Source: Micromonospora sp. NBC_01699 (GTDB lineage: Bacteria; Actinomycetota; Actinomycetes; Mycobacteriales; Micromonosporaceae). From it: a DNA stretch of 64,000 bases. This document shows, piece by piece, positions 33,782-41,643 of the stretch. A program made the translations under genes and the position numbers. How positions within the stretch are numbered: the first letter of the stretch is position 1; each line of letters starts with the position of its first letter. Below the pieces are notes generated by a model. It searched no databases. It was not told the origin of the DNA and saw nothing but the letters and a program-made list of their open reading frames with translations. The DNA is taken from the NCBI RefSeq assembly GCF_036250065.1, contig NZ_CP109199.1, positions 8,000,083 to 8,064,082 on the forward strand, written 5' to 3'.

Positions 33782-34963
33782 CTATCCGGTGACCTGCCAC
33801 AGGAACTCGAAGGGGGCCTTGTTGTCCTGGGTACGGCGGTCCTGGCTGGCCGACACCTCGACCCCGCCGGTCATCGTCACCAGCTCGCCCCGGTAGACCA
33901 GGGTGAAGATGGCGCTCACGCTCTTGTTCACGCCGATCTTGGGCACGGTGCAGATCATGACCACCGGCGGCCCCTGGTCGTTGATGCCGCAACCGGCCTT
34001 CGTGCCCTGCGCCCGTACCAGGGTCACGCCCTTCGGCAGCGTCAGATGCACCACTGGCGGTTCCGCGGTCGCCGGGCCGACGTTGCGTACGGTCACCGTC
34101 ACCTCGCCCTCGTAGTAGCCGTCCGCATGCATGGCCATGACCGGGTTCGCGGCGGTGACCCGTAGGTCGGCGCTGACGTCGGGGAACCTGGTCGGACCGG
34201 CGACCTGCTGGAAGCGGCCACCGAGCCAACGGTAGTCACGCCACTGCTGCGGCGCCGACGAGAATGCCTGCTGGTCGCCCCACCGCGCCCGGACCGTCCC
34301 GGACGGCCCGGCCGCCACCGCCTGCAACACCTCCGGCACCGACTGGTCCGGCCCCGGCGCGACGTTGACCACCTGGCCGAAGGTCTCGATCCCACCGTCG
34401 GCACCGCGCTTGAATACCAGCACCTGCTGCGCGTGCACCGCGTGTGGGCTGCACACGACCAGCGCCGCCATCTCGTTGGAACCGTCGCCGTCCACGTCGA
34501 CCGGAACCGGCTTGTCCAGGATGGCGAACGCCATCGGGGAGTCGGGCTGGGGTCGGTAGACGTGATTGCCCTTGCTGAACCGGAACGTTCCGGCCGGGCA
34601 GGAGGTGGTTCCCCAGGCCGGCAGCGTCAACGACCCGTTCTCGATCTCGTCGGGCGTCAGCGGCGGGGCGGGCGGGTTCCCGACGGTCCTGGTCGGCATC
34701 GGCGTCGGCGTCGGGGGCGTGGTCGGGGTCTCGACCACCGGCGGCGTCGTCGTGGCCGGCGCGGGTCCGCCGTCACCACGGGGAAAGAAGGCGAACGCGG
34801 TGCCGGTCGCGGCACCGAGCATCACCAGGGCCGCGGCCGAGGAGGCCAGGGTGCGTTGCAGGCCGAGGCGGTGAGACGTACGCAGGGTGCGGTCCCGCAG
34901 GTCCACCGGCGCGGCCTCCTCCGCCAGGTCGGCCAGGTCGCTGCGAAGACGGTCGAGGTTCAT
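33782..34963 (-). CDS. Membrane partner of SigE-family sigma factor
   Basis: A 393-residue single-pass protein. The cytoplasmic N-terminus (about 36 residues, [22 protein letters not shown]) and one helix (about 37-58) resemble anti-sigma or sigma-linked membrane proteins of actinobacteria. Outside are a P/T linker, an integrin/FG-GAP-like patch [16 protein letters not shown], and a C-terminal DUF11-like beta domain ([24 protein letters not shown]). The ATG overlaps the sigma gene stop by 4 bp (ATGA). A signal-sensing or anti-sigma role is inferred from this coupling; no zinc-binding anti-sigma motif is visible. Confidence 0.75.
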   Translation of the reverse strand: MNLDRLRSDLADLAEEAAPVDLRDRTLRTSHRLGLQRTLASSAAALVMLGAATGTAFAFFPRGDGGPAPATTTPPVVETPTTPPTPTPMPTRTVGNPPAPPLTPDEIENGSLTLPAWGTTSCPAGTFRFSKGNHVYRPQPDSPMAFAILDKPVPVDVDGDGSNEMAALVVCSPHAVHAQQVLVFKRGADGGIETFGQVVNVAPGPDQSVPEVLQAVAAGPSGTVRARWGDQQAFSSAPQQWRDYRWLGGRFQQVAGPTRFPDVSADLRVTAANPVMAMHADGYYEGEVTVTVRNVGPATAEPPVVHLTLPKGVTLVRAQGTKAGCGINDQGPPVVMICTVPKIGVNKSVSAIFTLVYRGELVTMTGGVEVSASQDRRTQDNKAPFEFLWQVTG

Positions 34964-35487
34964 CGGGCGCTCCCTTCCAGGAGGTACATGTCGGCGAGTT
35001 CGGGGGCGACGGCGCGTAGCCGGGCGAGTGCCCTTGAGGTCTGGCTCTTGACCGTGCCGGCGGAGACGCCGAGCAGTTCGGCCGCCTCCGCTTCGCTGCG
35101 GTCCTCGAAGAACCGCAGCACCAGCACCGCCCGCTGCTTCGCGGACAGCTTCAGCAGCGCGGCCCGCAGGGACAGCCGCAGTGCGGTCTGGTGCGCGTGG
35201 TCGGTCGAGGCGTCCCGACGCGGCTCGGGCAGCTCACCGGTCATCGACTCGGCCACCCGGCGCCGCCGCCACCAGGAGACTTGCAGGTGGTACATGGTCT
35301 TACGGGTGTACGCCTCGGCGTTGCCGGTCTCGTGCAGTCCCCGCCAGGCCCGGTGGGTACGAGCCAACGCCGACTGGACCAGGTCCTCGGCCAGGTGCTG
35401 GTCCCCGGTCAGCAGGTACGCCGAGCGCAGCAGCGCCGGGGTACGCGTACGGACGAAGGTGTCGAACTCGTTAAGCGAGGGATCCAC
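34960..35487 (-). CDS. SigE-family RNA polymerase sigma factor (ECF)
   Basis: A 175-residue extracytoplasmic-function sigma factor of the actinobacterial SigE (M. smegmatis-type annotation, SACE-like) group. Region 2 is at about 8-75 ([23 protein letters not shown] and the TYLYV-like [16 protein letters not shown]). Region 4 is at about 105-160 ([35 protein letters not shown]). The partner downstream overlaps by ATGA. It is divergent from proS over about 127 bp. The stimulus is unknown; these factors often have C-terminally exposed membrane partners. Confidence 0.92.
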   Translation of the reverse strand: MDPSLNEFDTFVRTRTPALLRSAYLLTGDQHLAEDLVQSALARTHRAWRGLHETGNAEAYTRKTMYHLQVSWWRRRRVAESMTGELPEPRRDASTDHAHQTALRLSLRAALLKLSAKQRAVLVLRFFEDRSEAEAAELLGVSAGTVKSQTSRALARLRAVAPELADMYLLEGSAR

Positions 35488-35614
35488 CCGAACCGGTCCT
35501 TGGGGTAGTGGAACGTGGGCAAGTCATGCCACCCAAGACGCGACCTTGCGACGCGAGGTTGCCGGTCGTACGAAATGCTTGGACGTCGGGTTTGTGACAT
35601 GCCAGGCTGCCTGG

Positions 35615-37372
35615 ATGCTGCTTCGGATGTCCACGCTCTTCCTTCGTACGCTGCGGGAGGATCCGGCGGACGCGGAGGTGCCGAGCCACCGGCTGCTGCT
35701 GCGGGCCGGCTACGTCCGGCGGGCCGCGTCCGGCGGCTACACCTGGCTGCCGCTGGGCAAGCTGGTGCTGGACCGGGTGGCGCAGGTGGTCCGGGACGAG
35801 ATGGCCGCGATCGGCGGCCAGGAGATCCACTTCCCGGCCCTGCTGCCCCGTGAGCCGTACGAGTCGAGCGGCCGGTGGACCGAGTACGGCGACGACATCT
35901 TCACGCTCAAGGATCGGCGCGGCGCCGAGCACCTGCTCGCGCCGACGCACGAGGAGATGGCCGCACTGCTGGTACGGGACCTGTTCAGCTCGTACCGGGA
36001 CTTTCCGGTGATCCTCTACCAGGTACAGACCAAGTTCCGGGACGAGGCGCGGCCCCGGGCCGGGTTGCTGCGCGGGCGGGAGTTCCTGATGAAGGACGCC
36101 TACTCGTTCGACCTGAACCAGGCCGGGTTGCAGGCCGCGTACGACCAGCACCGGATGGCGTACCAGCGGATCTTCGACCGGCTCGGGCTGGACTACACGA
36201 TCGTCGCCGCCTCGTCGGGCTCGATGGGGGGGTCCGCGTCGGAGGAGTTCCTGGCCGCCACGCCGGTTGGTGAGGACACCTTCGTCGGCTGCACCGCCTG
36301 CCACTACGCGGCGAACACCGAGGCGGTGACGACGCCCGCGCCGGCCTCGGGAGACGTGCACGCGTTCGCGCCGGCGCAGGCGTACGACACCCCGGACACG
36401 CCGACGATCGAGTCGTTGGTACAGCTCGCGAACGCCCGTCGGCTCGGTGGTCGGGACGACTGGACGGCCGCGGACACGTTGAAGAACGTGGTCCTGTCGG
36501 TACGCCGGGTCGGGGTCGCCGAACCGGAACTGCTGGTGATCGGGATACCCGGCGACCGGGAGGTGGACCTGAAGCGGGTCGGGGTGGCGCTCTACCCGAA
36601 CACCGCCACCCTCTTCGACGGGTTCGCCGACCGACCCGACCTGGTCCGCGGCTACATCGGGCCGCAGGTGCTGGCGAAACTCGGCATCCGGTACCTGGTC
36701 GACCCCCGGGTGGTGCCCGGCACCGCCTGGCTGACCGGCGCGAACGAGCCCGGCCGGCACGCGGTCAACGTGGTCAGCGGCCGGGACTTCATCGCGGACG
36801 GCACGATCGAGGCGGCCGAGGTCCGGGCCGGTGACCCCTGCCCGGCCTGCCGGTCCGGGAAACTGACGATCCGCCGGGGGATCGAGATCGGGCACATCTT
36901 CCAGCTCGGTCGCCGGTTCATCGACGCCTTCGCGATCGACGTGCTCGGTCCGGCCGGAAAACCGGTCCGGCCGATCATGGGCTCGTACGGCATCGGGGTC
37001 TCCCGCGCGGTAGCGGCCATCGCCGAACAGCACCACGACGAGCAGGGACTGGCCTGGCCGGCGGCGGTCGCGCCGGTCGACGTACACGTGGTGGCGGCGG
37101 GCCGGGGGCCGCAGGTCGAGGCGGCGTTGGGCCTCGGCCGGGAGTTGGCCGACGCCGGCCTGCGGGTGCTGGTCGACGACCGGTCGCAGGTGTCGGCCGG
37201 GGTCAAGTTCGCCGATGCCGAGCTGATCGGCATTCCGCGCACGGTAGTGGTCGGCCGCCGGCTCGCCGACGGGTACGCCGAACTGCGCGACCGGGCCAGC
37301 GGTGAGCGGACCGAACTGCCGGTCGCCGAGATCGTCGCCCAGCTCACCGGGCTGCGCCGGCTGGCCGAGTAG
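35615..37372 (+). CDS. proS: Prolyl-tRNA synthetase
   Basis: A 585-residue class II synthetase charging tRNA-Pro. Motif 1 lies in [28 protein letters not shown], motif 2 in the ATP site [25 protein letters not shown], and motif 3 in [19 protein letters not shown]. An inserted YbaK-like editing domain occupies about 230-395, so this is the bacterial type that clears Ala-tRNA-Pro. The C-terminal anticodon-binding domain follows ([10 protein letters not shown] to the end). The ATG at 35615 ([15 protein letters not shown]) matches the usual family start; upstream frame extension is not coding. A free-standing YbaK protein is encoded at 40780. Confidence 0.96.
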   Translation: MLLRMSTLFLRTLREDPADAEVPSHRLLLRAGYVRRAASGGYTWLPLGKLVLDRVAQVVRDEMAAIGGQEIHFPALLPREPYESSGRWTEYGDDIFTLKDRRGAEHLLAPTHEEMAALLVRDLFSSYRDFPVILYQVQTKFRDEARPRAGLLRGREFLMKDAYSFDLNQAGLQAAYDQHRMAYQRIFDRLGLDYTIVAASSGSMGGSASEEFLAATPVGEDTFVGCTACHYAANTEAVTTPAPASGDVHAFAPAQAYDTPDTPTIESLVQLANARRLGGRDDWTAADTLKNVVLSVRRVGVAEPELLVIGIPGDREVDLKRVGVALYPNTATLFDGFADRPDLVRGYIGPQVLAKLGIRYLVDPRVVPGTAWLTGANEPGRHAVNVVSGRDFIADGTIEAAEVRAGDPCPACRSGKLTIRRGIEIGHIFQLGRRFIDAFAIDVLGPAGKPVRPIMGSYGIGVSRAVAAIAEQHHDEQGLAWPAAVAPVDVHVVAAGRGPQVEAALGLGRELADAGLRVLVDDRSQVSAGVKFADAELIGIPRTVVVGRRLADGYAELRDRASGERTELPVAEIVAQLTGLRRLAE

Positions 37373-37426
37373 CCGCCCCGGCGCTGACCGGTCACCGGTC
37401 AGCGCCACTGACGGGCGGCGCGGCCG

Positions 37427-38038
37427 TCAGTTCCGGTGGCCGGCGCGCAGCGAGTCGTAGTAGCGCAGGCACTCGTCGTACGCCGGGAGCAGCCCCGCCT
37501 CGCGCACCTCGGCCAGGCTCGGGCCGTTGGCGTCCCGCTCGGAGAACTTCGGGGTGATGTCGGTCGGGATCGGCAGGGCGAGTTCCTCGTCCAGCACGTT
37601 CACGATCCGCTCCCGCTTGGGGGCGTAGCCGGTCGAGCAGACGTAGCTCAGCACGGTGTCGTCCTCAAGCGCGACAAAACCGTGGCCCAGCCCCTCGGAG
37701 AGATAGAGGGCGCGGTAGTCGATCGTGTCCAGCCGGACCACCTCGTGCTGGCCGAACGTCGGCGAGCCGACCCGCAGGTCGACCACAATGTCCAGCAGGG
37801 CGCCCTGCGGGCAGTAGACGTACTTGCCCTGACCGGGCGGTACGTCGGCCCAGTGGATGCCCCGGACCACGCCGCGGCTGGAGACACTGTGGTTCATCTG
37901 TACGGCGGACAACTGGAAACCCAACACGTCGGCGAACGCGACGGCGTCGTACCAGACGAGGAAGTTGCCACGGCTGTCGGGGAATTGTTGGGGCACGAAC
38001 TCCCAGGCACCGGAGATCGACAACTCGGTGGCTTTCAC
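37427..38038 (-). CDS. dTDP-4-dehydro-sugar 3,5-epimerase (RmlC family)
   Basis: A 203-residue cupin-fold epimerase. The RmlC pattern is visible: RGVVRGIHWADVPPGQGKYV, then DIVVDLRVGSPTFGQHEVVRLD with the catalytic region, then EGLGHGFVAL. It acts on a dTDP-4-keto-6-deoxyhexose, in rhamnose or antibiotic deoxysugar synthesis. Its wording (ADVPPGQ) resembles secondary-metabolite epimerases more than housekeeping RmlC. The GTG at 38038 follows AAAGGTG. No other deoxysugar genes are nearby, so the gene is orphaned. It is divergent from a CBS protein. Confidence 0.88.
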   Translation of the reverse strand: MKATELSISGAWEFVPQQFPDSRGNFLVWYDAVAFADVLGFQLSAVQMNHSVSSRGVVRGIHWADVPPGQGKYVYCPQGALLDIVVDLRVGSPTFGQHEVVRLDTIDYRALYLSEGLGHGFVALEDDTVLSYVCSTGYAPKRERIVNVLDEELALPIPTDITPKFSERDANGPSLAEVREAGLLPAYDECLRYYDSLRAGHRN

Positions 38039-38183
38039 CTTTTCACCTTTCACGCAATCAGCAACAGCACACGATACCGGGCGAGGCCGAACATCCAGGT
38101 GAGGTGGGGATCCCAACCGGGTGTGACGTTCCGGCCACGGGGTACCGGAATGACATCGACGTACACATTTCACGGAGGCTTTC

Positions 38184-38609
38184 ATGACCAACTATCGGGT
38201 CGCCGACCTGATGACCCGACAGGTTGTATACCTGTCGGCGCAGACCACCCTGGACGAGGCGGCCAGAGCGATGGCGGACGCGGACATCGGCGACATCGTG
38301 GTGACCGACGGGCAGAGCCTGTTCGGCATGGTGACCGACCGGGACATCGTGGTCCGGGCGGTGGCCGAGCACAGGGACCCGGCGAAGACGACGCTCGGCT
38401 CGATCGCCACCCGGGAGATCGTGATGATCGAGCAGAGTTCGACCGGGGCCGAGGCGGCCCGGATGATGCGGGAACGGGCCGTACGCCGGGTGCTGGTCTG
38501 TGACTCGGACCGTCAGCTCGTCGGGATCATCTCGCTGGGCGACCTGGCCCAGCAGCTCGACCCGTCGTCCGCGCTGAGCGAGATCAGCGAGGCGAGTTCG
38601 AGCAGTTGA
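38184..38609 (+). CDS. CBS-domain protein
   Basis: A 141-residue protein of two CBS motifs in tandem (residues about 5-65 and 72-130), forming one Bateman module: VADLMTRQVVYLS...MVTDRDIVVRAVAE and IATREIVMIEQ...LVGIISLGDLAQQLD. Such stand-alone modules bind adenosyl ligands (AMP, ATP, NADH) and sense energy or stress state. The ATG at 38184 has GGAGG upstream. A serine-rich C-terminus ends the protein. Confidence 0.92.
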   Translation: MTNYRVADLMTRQVVYLSAQTTLDEAARAMADADIGDIVVTDGQSLFGMVTDRDIVVRAVAEHRDPAKTTLGSIATREIVMIEQSSTGAEAARMMRERAVRRVLVCDSDRQLVGIISLGDLAQQLDPSSALSEISEASSSS

Positions 38610-38634
38610 CGAGGGGCTGGGTAGCCTGGGTCGC

Positions 38635-39054
38635 ATGCCACCGAAGCTCGCCGAGATCGTCGAGGAGTTCGCCTCCGCCCCGCGTGACCTGGTGCTGGAG
38701 ATGCTGCTCGAATACTCCGACGCGGTCCCGCCACTGCCGGCCGAGCTGGCCGGGCACGCCGGCATGGAACAGGTCCCGGAGTGCCAGACCTCGTTCTTCC
38801 TGCGCGCCGAGGTGACCCCGGAACGTACGGTCGACACCTGGTTCGACTGCCCGCCGGAGGCGCCGACCACCCGCGCGTTCGCCGGCATCCTCGCCGAGGG
38901 GCTGGCCGGGGCGAGCGCCGAGGAGGTGCTCGCCGTACCGGACGACCTCTACCAGCGGATGGGCCTGGCTCAGGCGATCAGCCCGTTGCGCGTACGCGGC
39001 GGCACCGCGATCCTGGCCCGACTCAAGCGGCAGGTACGGGAACAGATCGGCTGA
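38635..39054 (+). CDS. SufE family protein
   Basis: A 139-residue SufE-like protein that accepts persulfide sulfur from a cysteine desulfurase or sulfurtransferase for Fe-S or thio-cofactor assembly. The key feature is the active-site cysteine in V-P-E-C-Q-T at about residue 47; the rest (YSDAVPPLP, LRVRGGTAILARLK) fits the family. The ATG at 38635 lies just after the CBS gene. No SufS/SufB genes are nearby. The likely partner is the CRIGERSS rhodanese encoded at 29566. Confidence 0.9.
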   Translation: MPPKLAEIVEEFASAPRDLVLEMLLEYSDAVPPLPAELAGHAGMEQVPECQTSFFLRAEVTPERTVDTWFDCPPEAPTTRAFAGILAEGLAGASAEEVLAVPDDLYQRMGLAQAISPLRVRGGTAILARLKRQVREQIG

Positions 39055-39075
39055 CCCGGCGCGTTGCACCTGTGC

Positions 39076-39708
39076 GTGGAAATCGATCTCTATGCGGACG
39101 TCGTCTGCCCCTGGTGCTACATCGGTAAGACCCGACTCGAAGAGGCGCTCAGGGCGTACGACGGCGAGGTGACGGTCCGGCTGCGGCCGTTCCAGCTCGA
39201 CCCGTCGCCGGTGCCCGAGCCGCTGCCGATACTGGAGGCGCTGGGCGCCAAGTTCGGTGGCACCCAGCGGGCGGAACAGATGATCGCCCGCGTGGTGGAC
39301 GTCGCCGCCGGCGCCGGGCTGACCCTGCACTACGACCACGCGTTGGCCGCGAACACCTTCGACGCACACCGGCTGGTCTGGTTCGCCGGGCAGCGCGGGC
39401 TGGACAGCAGGATGGTCGACGCGCTCTACCGGGCCCACTTCGTCGACGGGGTCGACGTCGGTTCACCGGCCGCGCTCGCCGGCGTGGCCGCCGGGGTCGG
39501 GCTGGACGAGACCGAGGTACGGGAGTTCCTCGACTCCACCGCCGGCACCGACGAGGTACGGGCCGAGCTGGCCGAGGCCCGCGAGTTGGGCATCAGCAGC
39601 GTGCCAACCTACGTACTGGCCGGCAAGTACGCGGTCACCGGCGCCCAGGAGGCGGAGACCCTGCTCGCGGCACTGAACGAGGTGGCCCAGCGCGAGGCAG
39701 CCGCCTGA
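39076..39708 (+). CDS. DsbA family oxidoreductase (FrnE-like)
   Basis: A 210-residue thioredoxin-fold protein with an inserted helical domain. The active site C-P-W-C is near residue 12 (YADVVCPWCYIGKTRLEEAL), and the closing cis-proline segment is GISSVPTYVLAGKYAVTGAQ. It belongs to the cytoplasmic FrnE/2-hydroxychromene isomerase-like branch, probably a disulfide isomerase or oxidoreductase. The GTG at 39076 gives the usual M-E-I-D-L start; TTG at 39064 is an alternative. It is closely spaced after sufE (about 20 bp), so probably one transcript. Confidence 0.92.
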   Translation: MEIDLYADVVCPWCYIGKTRLEEALRAYDGEVTVRLRPFQLDPSPVPEPLPILEALGAKFGGTQRAEQMIARVVDVAAGAGLTLHYDHALAANTFDAHRLVWFAGQRGLDSRMVDALYRAHFVDGVDVGSPAALAGVAAGVGLDETEVREFLDSTAGTDEVRAELAEARELGISSVPTYVLAGKYAVTGAQEAETLLAALNEVAQREAAA

Positions 39709-39724
39709 CCGGCACATTCGGATG

Positions 39725-39753
39725 TTGCACGTGAAACAGTATTGATATACATC
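39725..39753 (+). promoter_or_regulatory. Candidate promoter of module B
   Basis: TTGCAC (39725-39730) is followed after 17 nt by TACATC, with TATACA overlapping it. This is the most A+T-rich patch nearby, and it lies upstream of a hairpin and the module B start. Tentative. Confidence 0.4.
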
Positions 39754-39779
39754 GAAGCGCCGAGTGGGGGCGCCAGGGC

Positions 39780-39820
39780 AGGGCGCCGGACCCGATTCCC
39801 CGTGTCGGGTCCGGCGCCCT
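39780..39820 (+). terminator. Perfect 16-bp hairpin upstream of module B
   Basis: The arms AGGGCGCCGGACCCGA (39780-39795) and TCGGGTCCGGCGCCCT (39805-39820) are perfectly complementary, with a 9-nt loop. It either terminates the sufE-DsbA transcript or, if the promoter at 39725 is real, lies in the module B leader as an attenuator. Confidence 0.7.
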
Positions 39821-39841
39821 CCCCGCTCAGGGAGGTGTCCG

Positions 39842-40003
39842 ATGGGCAGATGGAAGTGGTTCGCGAACCCGTACGAGCCTGAACCGAACGAAAGGACCGG
39901 TCCCGCGACGGCGTACGGCAGCAGGTCTGGCGCCTACCCTGCCGAGCCGTCGCCGGACGAGCGACGAGAGCAGATCAGCGACGAGCAGAACGACGTCGGG
40001 TAA
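39842..40003 (+). CDS. Module B gene 1: WKWF-motif protein, probably truncated
   Basis: A 53-residue protein starting MGRWKWFANPYEPEPNE, homologous to module A gene 1. The ATG at 39842 has GGAGGTGTCCG before it. An in-frame TAA at 40001-40003 ends it early: the same frame continues for 26 codons to a TGA at 40082-40084 that overlaps the next gene's ATG, exactly as in module A. That extension (IEQKRARMRANRGSRW) resembles the basic tail of the module A protein. So the gene is either mutated or read through. Confidence 0.65.
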   Translation: MGRWKWFANPYEPEPNERTGPATAYGSRSGAYPAEPSPDERREQISDEQNDVG

Positions 40004-40080
40004 GGCCACATTGAGCAGAACAGCATCGAGCAGAAGCGGGCCCGGATGCGCGCCAACCGGGGATCCCGTTGGCGGGCGAT

Positions 40081-40308
40081 ATGAGCGACGGCCCCCGTTC
40101 CACGAGCACGAACCTCAGTCCGGCGCTCTGGCCCGCCCTGCTCGCCGGTGCCCGCGTTGTTGCCGAGCGCCACGCGGACGGAATGCTGTGCGACTACCGC
40201 ATCACCCCGGGCGTGTGCTCCCGGCTCAACGGCGCCCAGACGTACCTGACCGACCCTGAGATGTTGCGGGTGGAGCGCAAGGCAGCAGAGATCAAGGACA
40301 GGTCATGA
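40081..40308 (+). CDS. Module B gene 2: small hypothetical protein
   Basis: A 75-residue protein of unknown function (LSPALWPALLAGARVVAERHADG, then C-D-Y-R and V-C-S-R), ending in charged helix VERKAAEIKDRS. The two cysteines are 11 residues apart, and the central part only loosely recalls the cysteine region of module A gene 3. The ATG at 40081 overlaps the TGA of the extended gene 1 frame; its own stop overlaps gene 3 by ATGA. It has no clear match in module A. Confidence 0.6.
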   Translation: MSDGPRSTSTNLSPALWPALLAGARVVAERHADGMLCDYRITPGVCSRLNGAQTYLTDPEMLRVERKAAEIKDRS

Positions 40309-40568
40309 GCCGCCCGAACGTCGCCGTCGGGACGGTGTTGCGGCTGGCAGCGGGCGAATGGTCGGACGGTACGGGGCTACCCGCCGAGACTCACCTGGTC
40401 ATCTGGGTGTCCCGGGTCCACACCGACCGCGCTCCCGAGGATGCTCCGGGGGTCTGGGTCACTGGGCACCTGTTGGAGTGTGAGTGGCCGACGTCCGACT
40501 GCACCTCACCCTGTAGCCATGCGTACGTCTACTGGGAACCGCTCGCACGAGCGGCGGCATCGGAGTGA
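40305..40568 (+). CDS. Module B gene 3: VxxGTxLxLxxxEW protein
   Basis: An 87-residue protein homologous to module A gene 2. Matching positions include V-A-V-G-T-V-L-R-L-A-A-G-E-W, a central V-W-V-T-G-H, cysteine and P-C residues, and a final Y-V. The ATG at 40305 overlaps the upstream stop (ATGA), and its stop overlaps the next GTG (GTGA). Family unknown. Confidence 0.68.
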   Translation: MSRPNVAVGTVLRLAAGEWSDGTGLPAETHLVIWVSRVHTDRAPEDAPGVWVTGHLLECEWPTSDCTSPCSHAYVYWEPLARAAASE

Positions 40569-40732
40569 GTCGGCACGACGAACCGGTGGACCAGGCCACG
40601 CTCCGGCTCGCCGCCGACCGGACATGGCGTCAGCACGAACCCGTCGACGCGGACAGGACGTATAACGCGTCGAACTCGTACGCCTTCTTTGGTGTGCTCA
40701 CATCAAAGAAGGTGTACGAACAAAACGAGTAA
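40565..40732 (+). CDS. Module B gene 4: MSRxDEP protein, diverged 3' half
   Basis: A 55-residue reading frame from a GTG that overlaps the gene 3 stop by 4 bp. Its first 25 residues (MSRHDEPVDQATLRLAADRTWRQHEP, shared pattern) match module A gene 3, but after that the match stops and the cysteine cluster is missing. The second half runs into an A+T-richer inverted repeat at 40676-40719. It may be a decaying gene whose 3' part was replaced. Confidence 0.5.
   Translation: MSRHDEPVDQATLRLAADRTWRQHEPVDADRTYNASNSYAFFGVLTSKKVYEQNE
40676..40719. repeat. 16-bp inverted repeat at end of module B
   Basis: The arms TCGTACGCCTTCTTTG (40676-40691) and CAAAGAAGGTGTACGA (40704-40719) match at 15 of 16 positions around a 12-nt loop. 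The base composition is more A+T-rich than the flanks. It may be a terminator or the remnant of an inserted element; no transposase is nearby. Confidence 0.75.
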
Positions 40733-40779
40733 CCCGCTCCGGCGACGGAAGATTGGGTGGTTTGCGCAGAATGGCCAGC

Positions 40780-41331
40780 TCAGGCGGCCGGTCGGGCCAG
40801 GTCGGTCACCACGCGCGCGTTGGGCAGGGCGGCCAGGGCCCGGCCGGGCAGCGCGATCTTGCTGTGCCGTACGCCGGAACCGATGATCACGTACTTGGTG
40901 TCGACCACCCGCTCGTCGACCAGGATCGGCCACTCGGCGGGCAACCCGATCGGCGTGATGCCGCCGTACTCCATCCCGGTGAGGCTGACCGCCTCGTCCA
41001 TCGGGGCGAAGCTCGCCTTGCGTACGTCGAGCTGGCGGCGCACCACGCCGTTCACGTCCGCCCTGGTGGTGGCGAGGATGATGCAGGCCGCGTAGCGGGT
41101 GACTCCCTCACGCTTGCCGGCCACCACCACACAGTTGGCCGACACGTCCAACCCGACCTCGTACGCCGCACAGAAGGCGGCGGTGTCGGCGAGCGTGGCG
41201 TCGATCGGCGCCACCAGGATGTCGTCCACCGGCACCGAGGACTCGACCGGCCAGCCCCGGACGGCCGTAGCCACCGGTGGGGCGAGCAGGTCGAGGCGGG
41301 TCCGGGCCGGTTCGGTGCGCAGGGTCCCCAT
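40780..41331 (-). CDS. YbaK/prolyl-tRNA-editing domain protein
   Basis: A 183-residue free-standing editing-domain protein related to YbaK/ProX, which hydrolyse misacylated tRNA such as Cys- or Ala-tRNA-Pro. Visible features: NCVVVAGKREGVTRYAACIILATTRADVNGVVRR with the conserved lysine region and MEYGGITPIGLP near the active site. The ATG at 41331 was chosen because an upstream extension is not conserved. The genome also has the editing insertion inside ProS, so this is a second line of defence. Confidence 0.88.
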   Translation of the reverse strand: MGTLRTEPARTRLDLLAPPVATAVRGWPVESSVPVDDILVAPIDATLADTAAFCAAYEVGLDVSANCVVVAGKREGVTRYAACIILATTRADVNGVVRRQLDVRKASFAPMDEAVSLTGMEYGGITPIGLPAEWPILVDERVVDTKYVIIGSGVRHSKIALPGRALAALPNARVVTDLARPAA

Positions 41332-41408
41332 CACGGCTTGATCCTCGCACCGCCGACGCCCGACCGCCCACCCAGGCCCACCTGGCAACAAGGGGCACGG
41401 ACCAATGG

Positions 41409-41606
41409 TCAGCTTCCGCTGAGGAAGGCGTTCTCGCGGGCGAAGGTGCGTTCCTCCAGCCGGGCCCGCTCATCGGCCTGCTCGGCGCTCTCCTGCCGGG
41501 ACTGGGCCACGTCCTGCAAGCCGTGGCGTACGGCGAGGCGCATCACGCCGTAGAGGCAGGGGAATCCACCGACGTACAGCAGCACTGCGGCAGCGAGTTC
41601 AAGCAT
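41409..41606 (-). CDS. Small membrane protein
   Basis: A 65-residue protein with one N-terminal hydrophobic helix (LELAAAVLLYVGGFPCLYGVM) and a charged helical C-terminus that may form a coiled coil (SAEQADERARLEERTFARENAF). The ATG at 41606 has no strong ribosome-binding site. Unknown function, located between the YbaK-like and NAD(P)-binding genes on the same strand. Confidence 0.6.
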   Translation of the reverse strand: MLELAAAVLLYVGGFPCLYGVMRLAVRHGLQDVAQSRQESAEQADERARLEERTFARENAFLSGS

Positions 41607-41643
41607 GGCTTCACGTTAGGGCGACGGATTGTCCGAGAAGCCC

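Noticed and set aside
34433-35614. Long upstream extension of the proS frame
   Set aside because: It runs antisense through the sigma factor and its partner and has no ProS homology before [15 protein letters not shown]; the real start is at 35615.
40676-40719. att site or IS end
   Set aside because: No recombinase or tRNA is nearby, and only one copy is seen in the window.
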